50,881 nucleotides of DNA, taken from positions 1 to 50,881 of the IMG/VR virus record IMGVR_UViG_3300046516_000490; one strand, 5' to 3'. This document shows, in pieces, positions 1 through 10,600 of this stretch (position 1 is its first letter; every line of letters starts with the position of its first letter). This stretch comes from a virus. Position numbers and translations under genes: made by a program. Below the pieces are notes generated by a model. That model was not told where the DNA came from. It did no database searches and was given only the letters and a program-made list of their open reading frames with translations.

Positions 1-182
1 GGGTGAACCCCTACGCGGCGGCGACGGCCTCGCTCCAGAAGGCGGGCGAGATGAAGCCGGGAACGCGCGAGCTAACCAAGAAGGGCGAGAAGCGGCAGGC
101 GAAGGGCGTAAAATGGCGCCACGCTCATCCGCTGGCGACTGGCGGCGCCGTCAAGCCATCGCTGGGGCGGGCCGGGCGGTGA
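1..182 (+). CDS. 3' end of an unidentified phage gene (truncated by window edge)
   Basis: An open frame runs from the left edge (reading from base 3) to a TGA at 180-182. The visible part encodes about 59 residues, very rich in Lys, Arg, Gly and Ala, ending KPSLGRAGR. That ending resembles GRAGR / GRPGR strings in the proteins at 18993 and 12588, so it may share the basic Gly-Arg motif of this phage. The next gene starts one base after the stop, which argues for one operon. A terminase would be expected upstream of the portal, but I see no terminase motif in this tail, so the function is left open. Confidence 0.55.
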   Translation, partial: VNPYAAATASLQKAGEMKPGTRELTKKGEKRQAKGVKWRHAHPLATGGAVKPSLGRAGR

Positions 183-183
183 G

Positions 184-750
184 ATGGCGGCGGAACCGAT
201 CTGGGTTGCGCTGAATGAGCATGAGCGCGCGATGGGTGCCAAGGAAGGGACCGCCCGTCAAGACGATGCGGTCAGGCGTGGCCTGAAAGACAAGTACGGC
301 TTCGAAGGCGACCCGCTGGAAATTCACATTAACGGCGCACGGGGCGAGATCGGCTTTGCAAAGGTTGTGGGCGCCCATTGGCGGAGTTCCGTAGGCACGT
401 TCAAATCCGGTTATGACGTTGGCAAGCTGCAAGTGCGAACGAGATCGCGGCACGATTACGAATTAATTTTTCGTCCCGATGATCAACCGATGGAGAGCCA
501 ACCCTTTGTCTTGGTACTCGGTAATTTCTCGCTGTTCTCTGTTGTCGGATGGATTATCGGCCGGGATGCGCGCCGGGACGAGTGGTTGCAGACCCACGCA
601 AACCGCCCCAAAGCATGGTTTGTGCCGCAGGAAAGGCTGCTCGACATACGCGAGCTGTCGCCGGATTTGACAGGCGGCACGGGACCACTTCGCCGCAGCA
701 TTGATTTGGCGGAGTGGGTGCGTGAGGCGTTCGAAAACGGCGACCAATGA
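184..750 (+). CDS. Conserved phage protein, possibly PD-(D/E)XK nuclease-like
   Basis: A 188-residue cytosolic protein with no membrane segment. The N-terminal third carries a GARGEIGFAK motif (about residues 51-60), followed by a Gly-Tyr-Asp-Val-Gly segment and QVRTRSRHDYEL (about 82-93). A hydrophobic strand (FVLVLGNF) and a GWIIGRDA motif come next. The order Glu, Asp, then Gln-x-Arg or Lys on neighbouring strands, followed by a GWIxG element, resembles phage proteins I recall with a restriction-endonuclease-like fold, but the usual E-x-K is not clean. It starts one base after the preceding stop and probably belongs to the upstream operon. The gene call is secure; the nuclease suggestion is an inference from motif order only. 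Confidence 0.75.
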   Translation: MAAEPIWVALNEHERAMGAKEGTARQDDAVRRGLKDKYGFEGDPLEIHINGARGEIGFAKVVGAHWRSSVGTFKSGYDVGKLQVRTRSRHDYELIFRPDDQPMESQPFVLVLGNFSLFSVVGWIIGRDARRDEWLQTHANRPKAWFVPQERLLDIRELSPDLTGGTGPLRRSIDLAEWVREAFENGDQ

Positions 751-771
751 CGGTCGCCGTCTCTGACAATA

Positions 772-1191
772 TCAACGACGCTTCGATGGCGTCGGATGCT
801 CGCCAGTCGGAATGGCGACGACCACCCAGCCGGTCACTGGAGTCCACGCGACTTTCAGTTCCCAGTTGGGAGCAGGCCCGCCGGAAGGCGGCGGCGGCAG
901 CACAATCGGGTGCTCGGGACGCACGTAGCCAGCATCCACGTCGATGCCATAACCGGGATCGACCGGATCGACCGGCGGCGGCGTTACCTCTACCGGGGGC
1001 GGCAGCACAATCGGGTTGGTCGGTCGCGGATCGGTTGGACCCCAGATGCCAAGACCAAGATCAATGCCATAGCCCGGATCGACCGGCTGATCGCCGCCTC
1101 CCGGCATCGGCCCGCCACCGATCTCAAGGCTGGGATCGACCGCCGCGACGACAACCGTCTCGCCAGCCTTCAACTTAATAGTCGTCCTCAT
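772..1191 (-). CDS. Proline-rich protein with VDPGYGID repeats
   Basis: A 139-residue minus-strand gene between plus-strand genes. The N-terminus (MRTTIKLKAGETVVVAAVDP) is followed by two copies of PVDPGYGID with linking proline and glycine runs (about residues 36-90). The C-terminal WELKVAWTPVTGWVVVAIPT segment looks like a small beta unit, and the protein ends in basic residues. I recall short phage proteins with the same VDPGYGI repeats and a W-x-V-x-W-x-P-x-x-G-W tail, without known function. A good ribosome binding site (AGGAG on the minus strand, 1200-1204) lies eight bases before the ATG. It appears to be an independently transcribed small accessory gene. Confidence 0.75.
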   Translation of the reverse strand: MRTTIKLKAGETVVVAAVDPSLEIGGGPMPGGGDQPVDPGYGIDLGLGIWGPTDPRPTNPIVLPPPVEVTPPPVDPVDPGYGIDVDAGYVRPEHPIVLPPPPSGGPAPNWELKVAWTPVTGWVVVAIPTGEHPTPSKRR

Positions 1192-1208
1192 TGTGGTTTC
1201 TCCTAGTG

Positions 1209-1223
1209 TTGCAACGATTGCAA
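1209..1223. repeat. Short palindromic repeat TTGCAA-CGA-TTGCAA
   Basis: Two copies of the self-complementary hexamer TTGCAA separated by CGA. They lie between the start of the minus-strand proline-rich gene and its candidate promoter. This could be an operator or a structured leader element; there is no further support. Confidence 0.4.
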
Positions 1224-1224
1224 C

Positions 1225-1252
1225 TTTATCACGCCTTTGTAACCAGCGTCAG
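1225..1252 (-). promoter_or_regulatory. Candidate promoter for the proline-rich minus-strand gene
   Basis: Read on the minus strand, a CTGACG box is followed after 16 bases by GATAAA. Both are four-of-six matches to the sigma-70 boxes, placed about 35 bases upstream of the start codon at 1191. It is weak evidence, but the gene is isolated on its strand and needs a promoter here. Confidence 0.3.
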
Positions 1253-1306
1253 ACTGCGCTAGAACCTTTTGCGAGGCGAGAGGAGGTGCGTTGAGGGAAT
1301 CCGCCC

Positions 1307-1936
1307 ATGGCTACGCCGTCCAAGCCCGCCGACAATCACAGGTCTGCGCAACACGCGCCCGCGAAGCACGAAGAGCCACCCAAGCCCGAAGCCCATAAGG
1401 CCCCCGCGCGCCGCGCGGCGCGTGCAGCGGACCCCTACCCCGTCCTGATCGATGCTGCGTCGCTGTACAAGAATGGCCACCGCATCGCCAAAGAGGGCGA
1501 CCCGCCCGAAAAATGGATGGTGATGGGCACACTCGGCGATGGTACGCCGGTTCATCAGGTGCCGCTGACGCCCGAGATTGAAGCGGAGATCAGGTCCGGG
1601 GCATTCTATTTGGCCGACGGGCTGACGACGGGGGACGCCGCGCCGCCCATGGGGCCGCCGGTTGTCGTTGATAAGCCCTATGTCGGCGGCGTTGCGACAG
1701 TCGGCAGCACGCTCGACTGCACCCAAGGCAACTGGACGAACGTCCCGACCAACAAGGTCTACCAGTGGCTACGCAGCGGGACGCCAATCGACGCTGCGAC
1801 GACCGCCAGCTACCTCCTCGTGGCGGACGATGTCGGGGCGATGATGTCGTGCGAGGTCACCGCGATCAACGCGAGCGGGCAGGCAAGCTCGACCAGCAAT
1901 GAAGTCGGCCCGGTTGCCGCGCTGGCTAGGAAGTAA
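1307..1936 (+). CDS. Ig-like domain protein, possible capsid or virion decoration
   Basis: A 209-residue protein. The first 40 residues are Ala/Pro/Lys/His-rich and probably disordered. Residues about 43-105 form a unit with PYPVLIDAASLYKNGHRIAKEG. The last 90 residues look like a bacterial immunoglobulin-like domain: GSTLDCTQGNW, a YQWLRSG core, a DVGAMMSCEVTA strand and a final NEVGPV. Such domains are common on phage virion surfaces and may bind carbohydrate weakly. An in-frame stop at 1292-1294 blocks any longer start; GAGGG at 1293-1297 is suitably spaced for the ATG. It lies just upstream of the portal gene. The virion role is an inference. Confidence 0.75.
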   Translation: MATPSKPADNHRSAQHAPAKHEEPPKPEAHKAPARRAARAADPYPVLIDAASLYKNGHRIAKEGDPPEKWMVMGTLGDGTPVHQVPLTPEIEAEIRSGAFYLADGLTTGDAAPPMGPPVVVDKPYVGGVATVGSTLDCTQGNWTNVPTNKVYQWLRSGTPIDAATTASYLLVADDVGAMMSCEVTAINASGQASSTSNEVGPVAALARK

Positions 1937-1942
1937 GCGCAA

Positions 1943-4687
1943 ATGGCGGCCGGACTGGGTGCGATTCGTTTGCCGGGATCGCTGGGCGACGGCATGGATG
2001 ACATGGCGCCGCAGCGCAACAACGCGCGTCAGGGCAGCGTCATCATCGATCTGAACGACGATGACGAGCCCGACATTCCCGATGTCGATACCGACAAGGG
2101 CGTCGAGATCGAGGGCGGCGGGGTCGTCGTCCGTATCGGCCCGGCGCTCGCCAAGCCGAAGGAAGACCTCAAGTTCTACGACAACCTTGCCGAAGCCCTG
2201 CCAAGAGAGGTTCTCGGCGGGGTCGCCGACGAGCTGCTGCTGCGCATCGAGGAGGACAACCGCTCGCGGCAGGAATGGCTCGACACTCGGGGGCGCGGCA
2301 TCAAGATCCTTGGCCTCAAGATCGAGGAGATGCGGTCGAGCGGGCCAGACGGCTCAGCGCCGCTGGAGGGCCAGTCGCAGATCCGCGCCAGCCTGCTGGC
2401 TGAGTCGGTCGTACGATTTGGGGCGAACGCCTTCGCCGAGATGTGCCCTATCGACGGCCCGGCCAAGGTCACTGAGGATACCGCCGCTGCGACCGTGGAG
2501 CTTGACGACCTCGCCGACGCCTTGGAGACGACCCTCAACCATTACCTGACGGTGGTCGATAAGCCGTGGGTTCCCGATACCGATTCGATGCTGCTGCGGA
2601 TCGGCGTCGACGGTTCGGTGTTCAAGAAGGTCTATCACGACCCCATTCTGCGCCGTCCGATCTCGCGCGCCGTCTATGGCGAAGACGTGATCATCAACAA
2701 TTCGGCGACCTCGATTTACGACGCCAAGCGGATCACCCACCGGGTGATGATGGCGCCCTCGACCCTCCGCCGCATGCAGCTCGCTGGCGCCTATCTCGAC
2801 ATCCCGATTGGCGATCCCGGCTGGAAGCAGAAGGATGCGCCCGAGCTACAGTCGGAGGAGGTCAGCGGCGTCCGCAAGAATGAGAGCCCCGAGCGCGACG
2901 ACCGCGATCACGAGATCTTCGAATGCTATTGCGAACTCGATCTTGAGGGTTTCGAGCACAAGACGAAGGGCAAGCCTGACGGGCTCGCGGTGCCTTACAA
3001 GGTCGCCATCGACCGTGAATCGCGTGAGGTGCTGGAGATCCGGCGGAATTACAACGAAGACGACGAGATGTGTCTGCCGAAGACCTTTTTTGTCCAGTTC
3101 CCGTTTATTCGCGGGTTCGGCATTTACGGCATCGGCCTCTCGCACCTTCTCGGCAACATCGCCAACGGCATCACCGCCGCGTGGCGGGAGTTCCTCGACG
3201 CCGGGATGTTCTCGAACTTCCCCGGCCTATTGGCTGCCAAGGGCTCGGGACGGCAGGACAATTCGGTCATCCGAATACCGCCCGGCGGCATGAAGGAGAT
3301 CGAAACCGGCGGCCTGCCGATCCAGCAAGTCGTGATGGGCATGCCCTACAAGAGCCCCGATGCGACCTTCGTCAGCTTCATCCAGCAACTGAATCAGGAA
3401 GGGCAGCGCCTCGGCGGCACGGCCGACATCATGGTCGGGGAAGGGCGGCAAGATGCACCTGTGGGCACGACGCTGGCACTCATCGAGCAAGCCATTAAGC
3501 CGCTCCTCGCCACCCACAAGCGACTGTGCGCCGCCCAGTCAGATGAGCTTCAACTTCTGGTCGAACGATTCCGAGAAGACCCCGAAGCCCTGTTCCGCCA
3601 CAAGCCGAGCGCCAGCGGCGTGTCGTGGGACGAGCAGCTCGTCGTCAAGGCGCTGAACACCTACCAGATCGTCACCCGCGCCGATCCGAACACCGCTTCG
3701 CACTTGCAGCGCATGCTGCGCAACGCCGCCCTCTACATGATGGCGAAGGACGACCCACCCGCCTTTGACCTCACCGCGATCCGGCGCACTTGCATCCGGG
3801 GCATTGGCTTCGCCAACCCCGACCAGTTCTTGAACCAGAACCCGCAGCCGCCGCCGCCATCGGCCAAGGATCAGGCCGCCGCGACCACCGCTCAAGCCGC
3901 GCTCCTCGACGCGCAGGCCAAGATGGGCCAGCTCCAGCTTGATACTAAGAACGCGCCGATGGAGGCGCAGGCGCGGCAGATGGACGCGCAGGCGAAGATC
4001 GTCGGCGCTAAGGCTGGCGTCCAGAAGCAGCAGATGGCCACCCACACGGCGACCATCCAAGCCCAGAACGAGCAGATGAAGCCCGCCATGGAGCAAATGA
4101 AGCACCAGCACGAATCGCAGGAGAACCAAGCAGATCGTCAGACCGAGCTGATCAAGGAGCAGATGCAGCATGCCCACGAGATGCGGCTTGCCGGGATCGA
4201 GCAGCAGGGCGACCTCCAGAAAGCCCAGACGGACCATGCGGGCCGTCTAGCGGAGGTTGGAGCTAAACACCAGACTGAGATTGCTAAAGCTGGGATGGAT
4301 CAGCAGGGGCGGATGCAGGAGGCCCAGTTCGGGCACCAAGCCGCGCTTGCCGAGGGCCAGCAGGCCCATCAGACGGCGATGGCGCAGGGCGCGCAGCAGG
4401 AGCATACCGCTCTCGCGCAGGGCGCACAGAAGCATGCCACCACCATGGCGCAGGGCGCGATGCAGCGCGACACGTCACTGGCGCAGGGCGAGCAGCAGAA
4501 CCAAGGCAAGCTTCAGCAGATCAAGGCGGCGCCCAAGCCAGCGGCTGGCGCGAAGAAGAAGCCGGGACGGGCGACCGGAGGCCGGGTGACGACGCCGTTC
4601 GGCGAGGCCCGTCAGGCGCCTGACGGCCACCACTACGTCAAGCACCCCCACACCGGGCAGTATTTCCGGGTGAAGAAGGGGGAGTGA
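1943..4687 (+). CDS. Portal protein with a long Gln/Ala-rich C-terminal extension
   Basis: A 914-residue protein. Residues about 60-620 have the character of a podovirus-type portal: acidic N-terminus, LADALETTLNHYL helix, an HRVMMAPSTLRRM segment, a long conserved stretch around LPKTFFVQFPFIRGFGIYGIG, and an ADIMVGEGRQDAPVGTTLALIEQA helix like those of large head-tail connectors. About 640-867 is an unusually long Gln/Ala/His-rich coiled coil with short repeats such as HQAALAEGQQAHQTAMAQGA. The last 40 residues carry GRATGGRVTTPFGE, one example of the GGR motif found in other virion proteins here. A portal dodecamer at the capsid vertex would be the DNA gate and packaging dock. AGGAAG at 1928-1933 precedes the ATG. 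Confidence 0.85.
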   Translation: MAAGLGAIRLPGSLGDGMDDMAPQRNNARQGSVIIDLNDDDEPDIPDVDTDKGVEIEGGGVVVRIGPALAKPKEDLKFYDNLAEALPREVLGGVADELLLRIEEDNRSRQEWLDTRGRGIKILGLKIEEMRSSGPDGSAPLEGQSQIRASLLAESVVRFGANAFAEMCPIDGPAKVTEDTAAATVELDDLADALETTLNHYLTVVDKPWVPDTDSMLLRIGVDGSVFKKVYHDPILRRPISRAVYGEDVIINNSATSIYDAKRITHRVMMAPSTLRRMQLAGAYLDIPIGDPGWKQKDAPELQSEEVSGVRKNESPERDDRDHEIFECYCELDLEGFEHKTKGKPDGLAVPYKVAIDRESREVLEIRRNYNEDDEMCLPKTFFVQFPFIRGFGIYGIGLSHLLGNIANGITAAWREFLDAGMFSNFPGLLAAKGSGRQDNSVIRIPPGGMKEIETGGLPIQQVVMGMPYKSPDATFVSFIQQLNQEGQRLGGTADIMVGEGRQDAPVGTTLALIEQAIKPLLATHKRLCAAQSDELQLLVERFREDPEALFRHKPSASGVSWDEQLVVKALNTYQIVTRADPNTASHLQRMLRNAALYMMAKDDPPAFDLTAIRRTCIRGIGFANPDQFLNQNPQPPPPSAKDQAAATTAQAALLDAQAKMGQLQLDTKNAPMEAQARQMDAQAKIVGAKAGVQKQQMATHTATIQAQNEQMKPAMEQMKHQHESQENQADRQTELIKEQMQHAHEMRLAGIEQQGDLQKAQTDHAGRLAEVGAKHQTEIAKAGMDQQGRMQEAQFGHQAALAEGQQAHQTAMAQGAQQEHTALAQGAQKHATTMAQGAMQRDTSLAQGEQQNQGKLQQIKAAPKPAAGAKKKPGRATGGRVTTPFGEARQAPDGHHYVKHPHTGQYFRVKKGE

Positions 4688-4688
4688 T

Positions 4689-7600
4689 GTGGCCGTTGAA
4701 GACCTCGGCGACGCTGGCGACTGGAGAGCCTTTCCGGTAGATCACGATCCGTTCGCGGACGTTCCCGATTCATCCGCGTCACAGGACCGAAATCGCGATT
4801 TGGGTTATCAGCGCTTTTCCGGCCATGTCGCGGCTGGCCCCAGCGGCTTTGGGCGCCTCGACCAGATGGTTCGGGAGAGCGCTGCGCCTGACGCGCCCGA
4901 GGCCCAGCCGCCAGAGAAGCAATACTACGGCGGCCAATATGGCGCAGCCCTAGAGCATGGCTTCCAGAACCTCGCCGGGGGGATTGGCGGCGCGATAGGC
5001 GGGGCAACCGATCTGGTGGGTCAGGGGGTTGGCAGGGTAGCGGGCGCAGTCGGCGTTCCAGATCCCGAGGGGTTGGGCCGCGCCGTCACCCAGATGCTCG
5101 ACTCCCCGGTTCATGGGCCGACGCCGAGTAGCGCCGCGCATGGGATGGCCGCCGCGCATGGGCTTGGCGGTCTGAGCGAATATGCTCCTGCCATGCTTCT
5201 AGGACCGCTGGCGCGGACGGCTGATCAAGGCAAGCTGGCGAAGGCCCAGACCATGTGGGCTCGTGGCGCTCTCCCGCAGGAAATATACGACGATACAAAG
5301 TGGCTCAAGACCCCGAAAGATCAGTGGCAGTTTGAAGCCCCAGATACCGCAGCCCGCTATGTCGAGGACAAGAAGGCTCGGATTCTCGGTGATGTCCTTC
5401 ACCTTCCAGAGACGTATGCGGCCTATCCGGGGCTCCAATACATTCCGCTCAGCTATATGCCGAAGGGCAAAGAGGGCGGGCTTCGTGGCAGCTTTACGGC
5501 TAGCAGGCAAGCGCCGGGGTCAATGCAGTTTCCGCCGGGGGAGATGGAGCTGAAGCAGGGTCTTGGTAGCCCGAGTGTGCCGTTGCATGAAGTCCAGCAT
5601 GGGGTGCAGTCGATAGAGCGTTTCCCCATGGGAGGAATGCCGAAGCGGCCATACGAGACTAATGCTAATTTCGATATGTGGGAGCAGTTCAGGCGCAACA
5701 ACCTAGATAAGCTGGTACTTAATCCGCCAAAGAATCCGGTCGAATGGGGGAAGTACATGGGGATAGAAGACCCGACGGCGGCAGAGTTCGAATATGATGA
5801 GTTCAAAAGAGCCCACGATCTAGGTGTGAAAACGAACAGCCTGTTGCCGAAAGTGATATCATACGCGGAAAGAAAGGCGAACCACGACTACTATCTCAGC
5901 CATTACGGCGAGGCCGAGGCCCGCAATGTTCAGCATCGCTGGGAGGAGGCGCAGAAGCTGGGCGGCTACGACAAGTTGCCCCACCCATACAAAACATTGG
6001 ACACGACTTATGTGAGCTTCCCGCCCTACGCGGGTGGCGGCCGGGTCGGTTTTGCGGACGGCGGCGTCCTGACCGACGACAACACCGTCTGGCCAGAGGA
6101 TCAGCCGGAACAGCGGCCTTCGAACGTCCCTCCGCCACAAGGCTTCCAGTGGAGCCCGATGAGTGCGCCGGGGCTTGTGGGCGGCCTCTACAACATGGCG
6201 AAGAGCGGGCTCGGCCTGACCGGCGATGTGGCCTCTGGCAAGGCCCGCATGGAAGACCCCGAGACGCAACGGCGCGTCAACGACATGGCGGGGCTGGTGA
6301 CGCTCGGCGCGGGCGCGATGCCTGCGGAGGCTGGCGCACTGAGCATGGGGGCGCGCAACCTGTCGCCGCTCGGGTTCTATTCGCACGGCGCCGATGTGGC
6401 GGCGAACTTGCCCCAGAAGGTCGGGACGACGCAGCAGATGAGGGCGGCGCTGGACAAGGCTGGCGTCAAGCCCGTCGAGATGGAGGGGGTTGGGCTGGGT
6501 GCGGAAGCGATGCCCTATGGGTGGAAGAACCCACCCGTCAACCCGTCCGTAAGCAGTGAAGAACTGGCGGGCCGGTTCCGGCAGGCCTCGCCGCAGCTTC
6601 AGGAGACGGTGCTGGCCAATAAGGGCTCTGGCAACAGTGCTCGCCGCTATCTTTATGTCGATCCCGAGACGGGCGCGCCAAGCCGCGCCGAGGGCGCGAC
6701 AAGGATCGACAACCCGGCATGGGCGCCGTGGCGTCCGCCGCCGCAATTCGAACAGCACTCCCTGCCCGGCGGGCAGAACTACCGCGAAGTGCTGATGCAC
6801 TTGCCAGCCAATCAGATCAGCGATGCGGACGCCCTAGCGGAGGCGCAAAGGTTTTCAAACCGCATCGGCGAAGATTGGAACAGGGTCGCGCCTGCCGATC
6901 AGGCCAGATACATCCAAACCGCTCGTGAGTCGCTGGCTGAACGAGGAGGCTCTCCAAGCAACTTCAAATCCTCCCACTGGGACCAGCCCAACGTTGTCGC
7001 CCATCTGCGGCTGAACGACCGCACGGGCGTGGCTGACCTAAACGATATCCGCAGTCGGGCGGCGAGCGCGCTTGGCGCTCGGCCACAGGATCTTGGCTCT
7101 GGCGCGGCGGCAGCGGCGGTCCAGAAAGGGGCCATAACCCCAGAAGAGGCCGCGTCGCTGTCCAATGCCTCTGGATGGATCAACGGCTTTAAGGGCAAGC
7201 CCGGGATCGAACCAAGGCTCCTGCACATGGAGGAGCTGCAAAGCGACTGGGGGCAGAAGGGGAGGGATGAGGGTTTTGCTGATCCCAAGGTGATCCAAGC
7301 GCATGAGGATTATGTCGCCGATATGCGTCGTCGGATGGCGGAAGGCATGACGCAGGACGGTATCGCTTCGGGTGTTGATCCTGTGAGATCGGGTCAACTG
7401 GCCAAAAGCACTGCTGAGAAGATGGAGCCGTGGCAGCTAGCTAAGTATTTGGGGGAAGATCAGACATTGCGTGATGTGTACGCCAAGCGGGTTGCGGAGG
7501 AGAAAAAGATCCCTCCCGGCCCCTACGTCACCAACACCAATAGCTGGACGGATCTCGGGCTCAAGCGGGCGCTGATCGAGGCCGCGCGCGGCGATTACAC

Positions 7601-10600
7601 CCACCTAAGCTGGACGCCCGGCGCCGATCAGGCGGCGCGCTACGATCTGAGCAAGCAGATCGATGAATTGCACTACACCCCCGCAATGTCTGGTGGTCTT
7701 TTGCGAGGAAAAAAGGACGGACAATGGGTTGTTACGCAGAAAGGCGTCTCGCCGGATGATCTCGCTGGGGCGGTTGGGAAAGAGGTAGCGGATAAGCTTC
7801 TTGCTGCACCGCTCAATCACGAGCGATTTGAGGCTGGCCCAACGCATGAATTAAAGGGTCAAGACCTTCAGGTCGGCGGCGAGGGGATGAAGGGGTTCTA
7901 CGACCGGCAAGTGCCCAATCAGCTCGCCAAACTCGCCAAGAAGCTCGACCCCAACGCCAAGATCGGCACGAGCCAGATCAATGCGCCAGTAAGGCGAGAC
8001 AATCCGATGGGCACCAAGACCGTCCCCTCGCTGGAGATTACGCCGCTGATGCACGAGCGGATCTTGCAGGGCCTGCCGCAATACCAGCGTGGCGGCCGGG
8101 TTGGGTTCGCAGACGGCGGCTCCACTGCCGCCGTCCCAGAGCATCCTGATACCTTGCGTCTCCAGCACGAAGCCCTAGTGAGCGGGAGAAAGGAGCTTGT
8201 CTTTTACCCCGGAGGCGAGGGCTTCAACAGAAATAACTTTGCCGGTGTGGGTTCCAATCTTGGCGTGGTGCAGTTCCCGAATAAGGATACGGCTGTTTTT
8301 CGTAAGGACGGCCCAAACAGGCTTACGCCTAAAGGCGTCAAGGCAGCGATTCGGGCGGGCAGGCTTCACCATTTACTTGGCTATCCGGTATCCCGCGAAG
8401 AGGCGGTCGCCCGCACCCAGCCGCCGTTTAACGAGCAAGGGCTCGGTATTGTCGAGCGCGCTCCTGATGGCACGGAGGCCAGAGCCGCTGCCGCGACAGA
8501 CGCCACTGCCGCTACTCAGGCGGCGGCAATGGAGAGGTCGAAGCTTTCGCCGGAAAACACGATAAGCGCCGAGTCCCCGGAAAAGGTTTTGGCTGGCCGG
8601 GCGGGGTTCGCAGACGGCGGCGCGCTGGAGCCGGTCGAGGGCAATCCATTCGAGGACATGAGCGCGACCCTGTCGGCGAGGCCCGCCCCGCTGCATGATC
8701 GTACGATGCGGCCGACCGATGTCGCGCGGGCCAAGGGCTTCCCCGAGCCGCGCTCGCCGATGCACGAGCGAATCGCCGCCGCGTCGCGGGATGATCTGGA
8801 AGACCCGTCGATCACCGCCCATGGCGGCTACGGCACGCCGATGAACTCGGCCGACATCCTCGCAGGGCGCGCCGGGCCGGTGCAGGAGATGCGACCCTAC
8901 GAAGATCCGACATTTAGCGGGCAGCTTGGCGCGGCGATGGAGCATGGCGCTGAGCGGCTGGGCGCGCCGATGTCAGTCGTACGGTCGGCTGGCGATATCG
9001 GGCAGACGGTGGGGGAGTTCACCGGCCTCGACATGCCGCATCACGCCGAGCAAGCCGTGCTCGCCGCGAAGCATGGCGACTACGGCGCGGCGGCAGGCGA
9101 GGCGCTCGGCGCGTTCCCAATGCTCCCTGCCGCTGGGGCTGCTCGTCTCCCGGTGCGGGGAAAGATCACGACGGCGATCCGCGAAGCCGCATCAAAAGGG
9201 AATGATGCTCGGGTGACGGCGTTGCAGACGATCCATGACGCCCAGCAAACAAGGCTCAATGAGGACATCGAGAGGCTCAACCAGCTTACGCCGGTCCCTG
9301 TTGCCCCGCGCCGCTCCCCCGGCGGGAGCCAGAACCCGGGCACGGCAATTCGCGACAAGCCATATGATGAGGCGCTCTCCTTGGCGGATACCGATCATCA
9401 CCTGATCCGCGATACGGGCGCCAACCCCAGCTCCTACTACGTCGGCGGCCCGACGACCGTGAAGAAGCCTGCCGATCTCACTGCGCTGCGTCGCCAGAAT
9501 TATGGCTATCTGGCGGGCAGGCCTGATGGGTGGGATTGGTACGACCGCTATCGCGCCACGCTTGGCGAGCTTCATGGCGACACGCCGCCGCCCGGCAATG
9601 CTGTCCCGGCCGGGACATGGTCAGCGAGCATGGAGGGCCAGTGGTCGGCCCAGCACCCTCCTGCGACCGAGTTCGGCATGGCGCAGAAGGAGCGCTCGGG
9701 GGCGATTGCTGGCATCCCGCAGCGCGCCAATACCGACGTGCAGCATGAAGCGTTCAACCGAGCCATCGCGACAGGTGACCCGAATGAAATGCAGCTAGGC
9801 AACAAGACAGGCCAGTACGCTCAATTGATTGAGGCGTCGCGCGGTTCTTTGCCGCCGCAGGCGACGGGGGTCAACGACTTTCGCCATGCCACGCAATTGG
9901 GTTACCGCGAACCGGACGGGAGCCCGTGGGACCGTGCTCTAGGCGAGGCTCAGCATCGCTTTGTCGATAATGAAACCGCCAAAATGGTGAAGTGGGCGAA
10001 TGACAACAGGATAGCAGGCAAGACCGACTGGACCGGCGAACAGGTGCAAGCTGCGATCTGGACCCGGCAGAAGGCCGAGCAGGAGATGGTTGACCGGCCA
10101 AATCTTGTTGAAGAGCGCATAAGGCAGGGAATGAGCCCAGAAGAGGCCTATGAGCATGCGTTCAACAATGAGGCATGGCCAGCGGGCAATGCGACGATAG
10201 CTGAACATCTGCCCGGGTTTACGACCTACACCACGCACGAAGCGCAGCCGGGCCTAGAGATCGCGAAGACTGGTCATCTGCCGAAGGCAGCGCAAATGAC
10301 CGACGAGGAGCGCCAGCAGTTCAAAGATAACCCCTTATCGAGCTGGCTGAGCCCGAAGGGGCATGACCGGGTGTATTCCGGCCTCGGCGTCGCCGGGACG
10401 CCGCAAGTGTCGATGATGACGCGGCCAGCGAGCCCGAGCCTTGGCAAGTTTCCTACCGATGCTGGCGTTGAATATAACCCGTCCACTACCGGGCGGGTCA
10501 TCACGGGGCATGGAGCGAGGGAGTCGGAAGAGAAGGGGGCGAAGGCCGTTGCGGCTTACAACCCCGCCGACGAGGCGATTTTGACGGCTGGCGAGACGTT

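Noticed and set aside
1-182. Terminase large subunit C-terminus
   Set aside because: Position upstream of the portal would fit, but the visible 59 residues are only a basic, disordered-looking tail with no nuclease motif.
5859-6800. 313-codon minus-strand frame
   Set aside because: Antisense shadow of the polyvalent gene, Arg/His/Leu-rich, without start signals.
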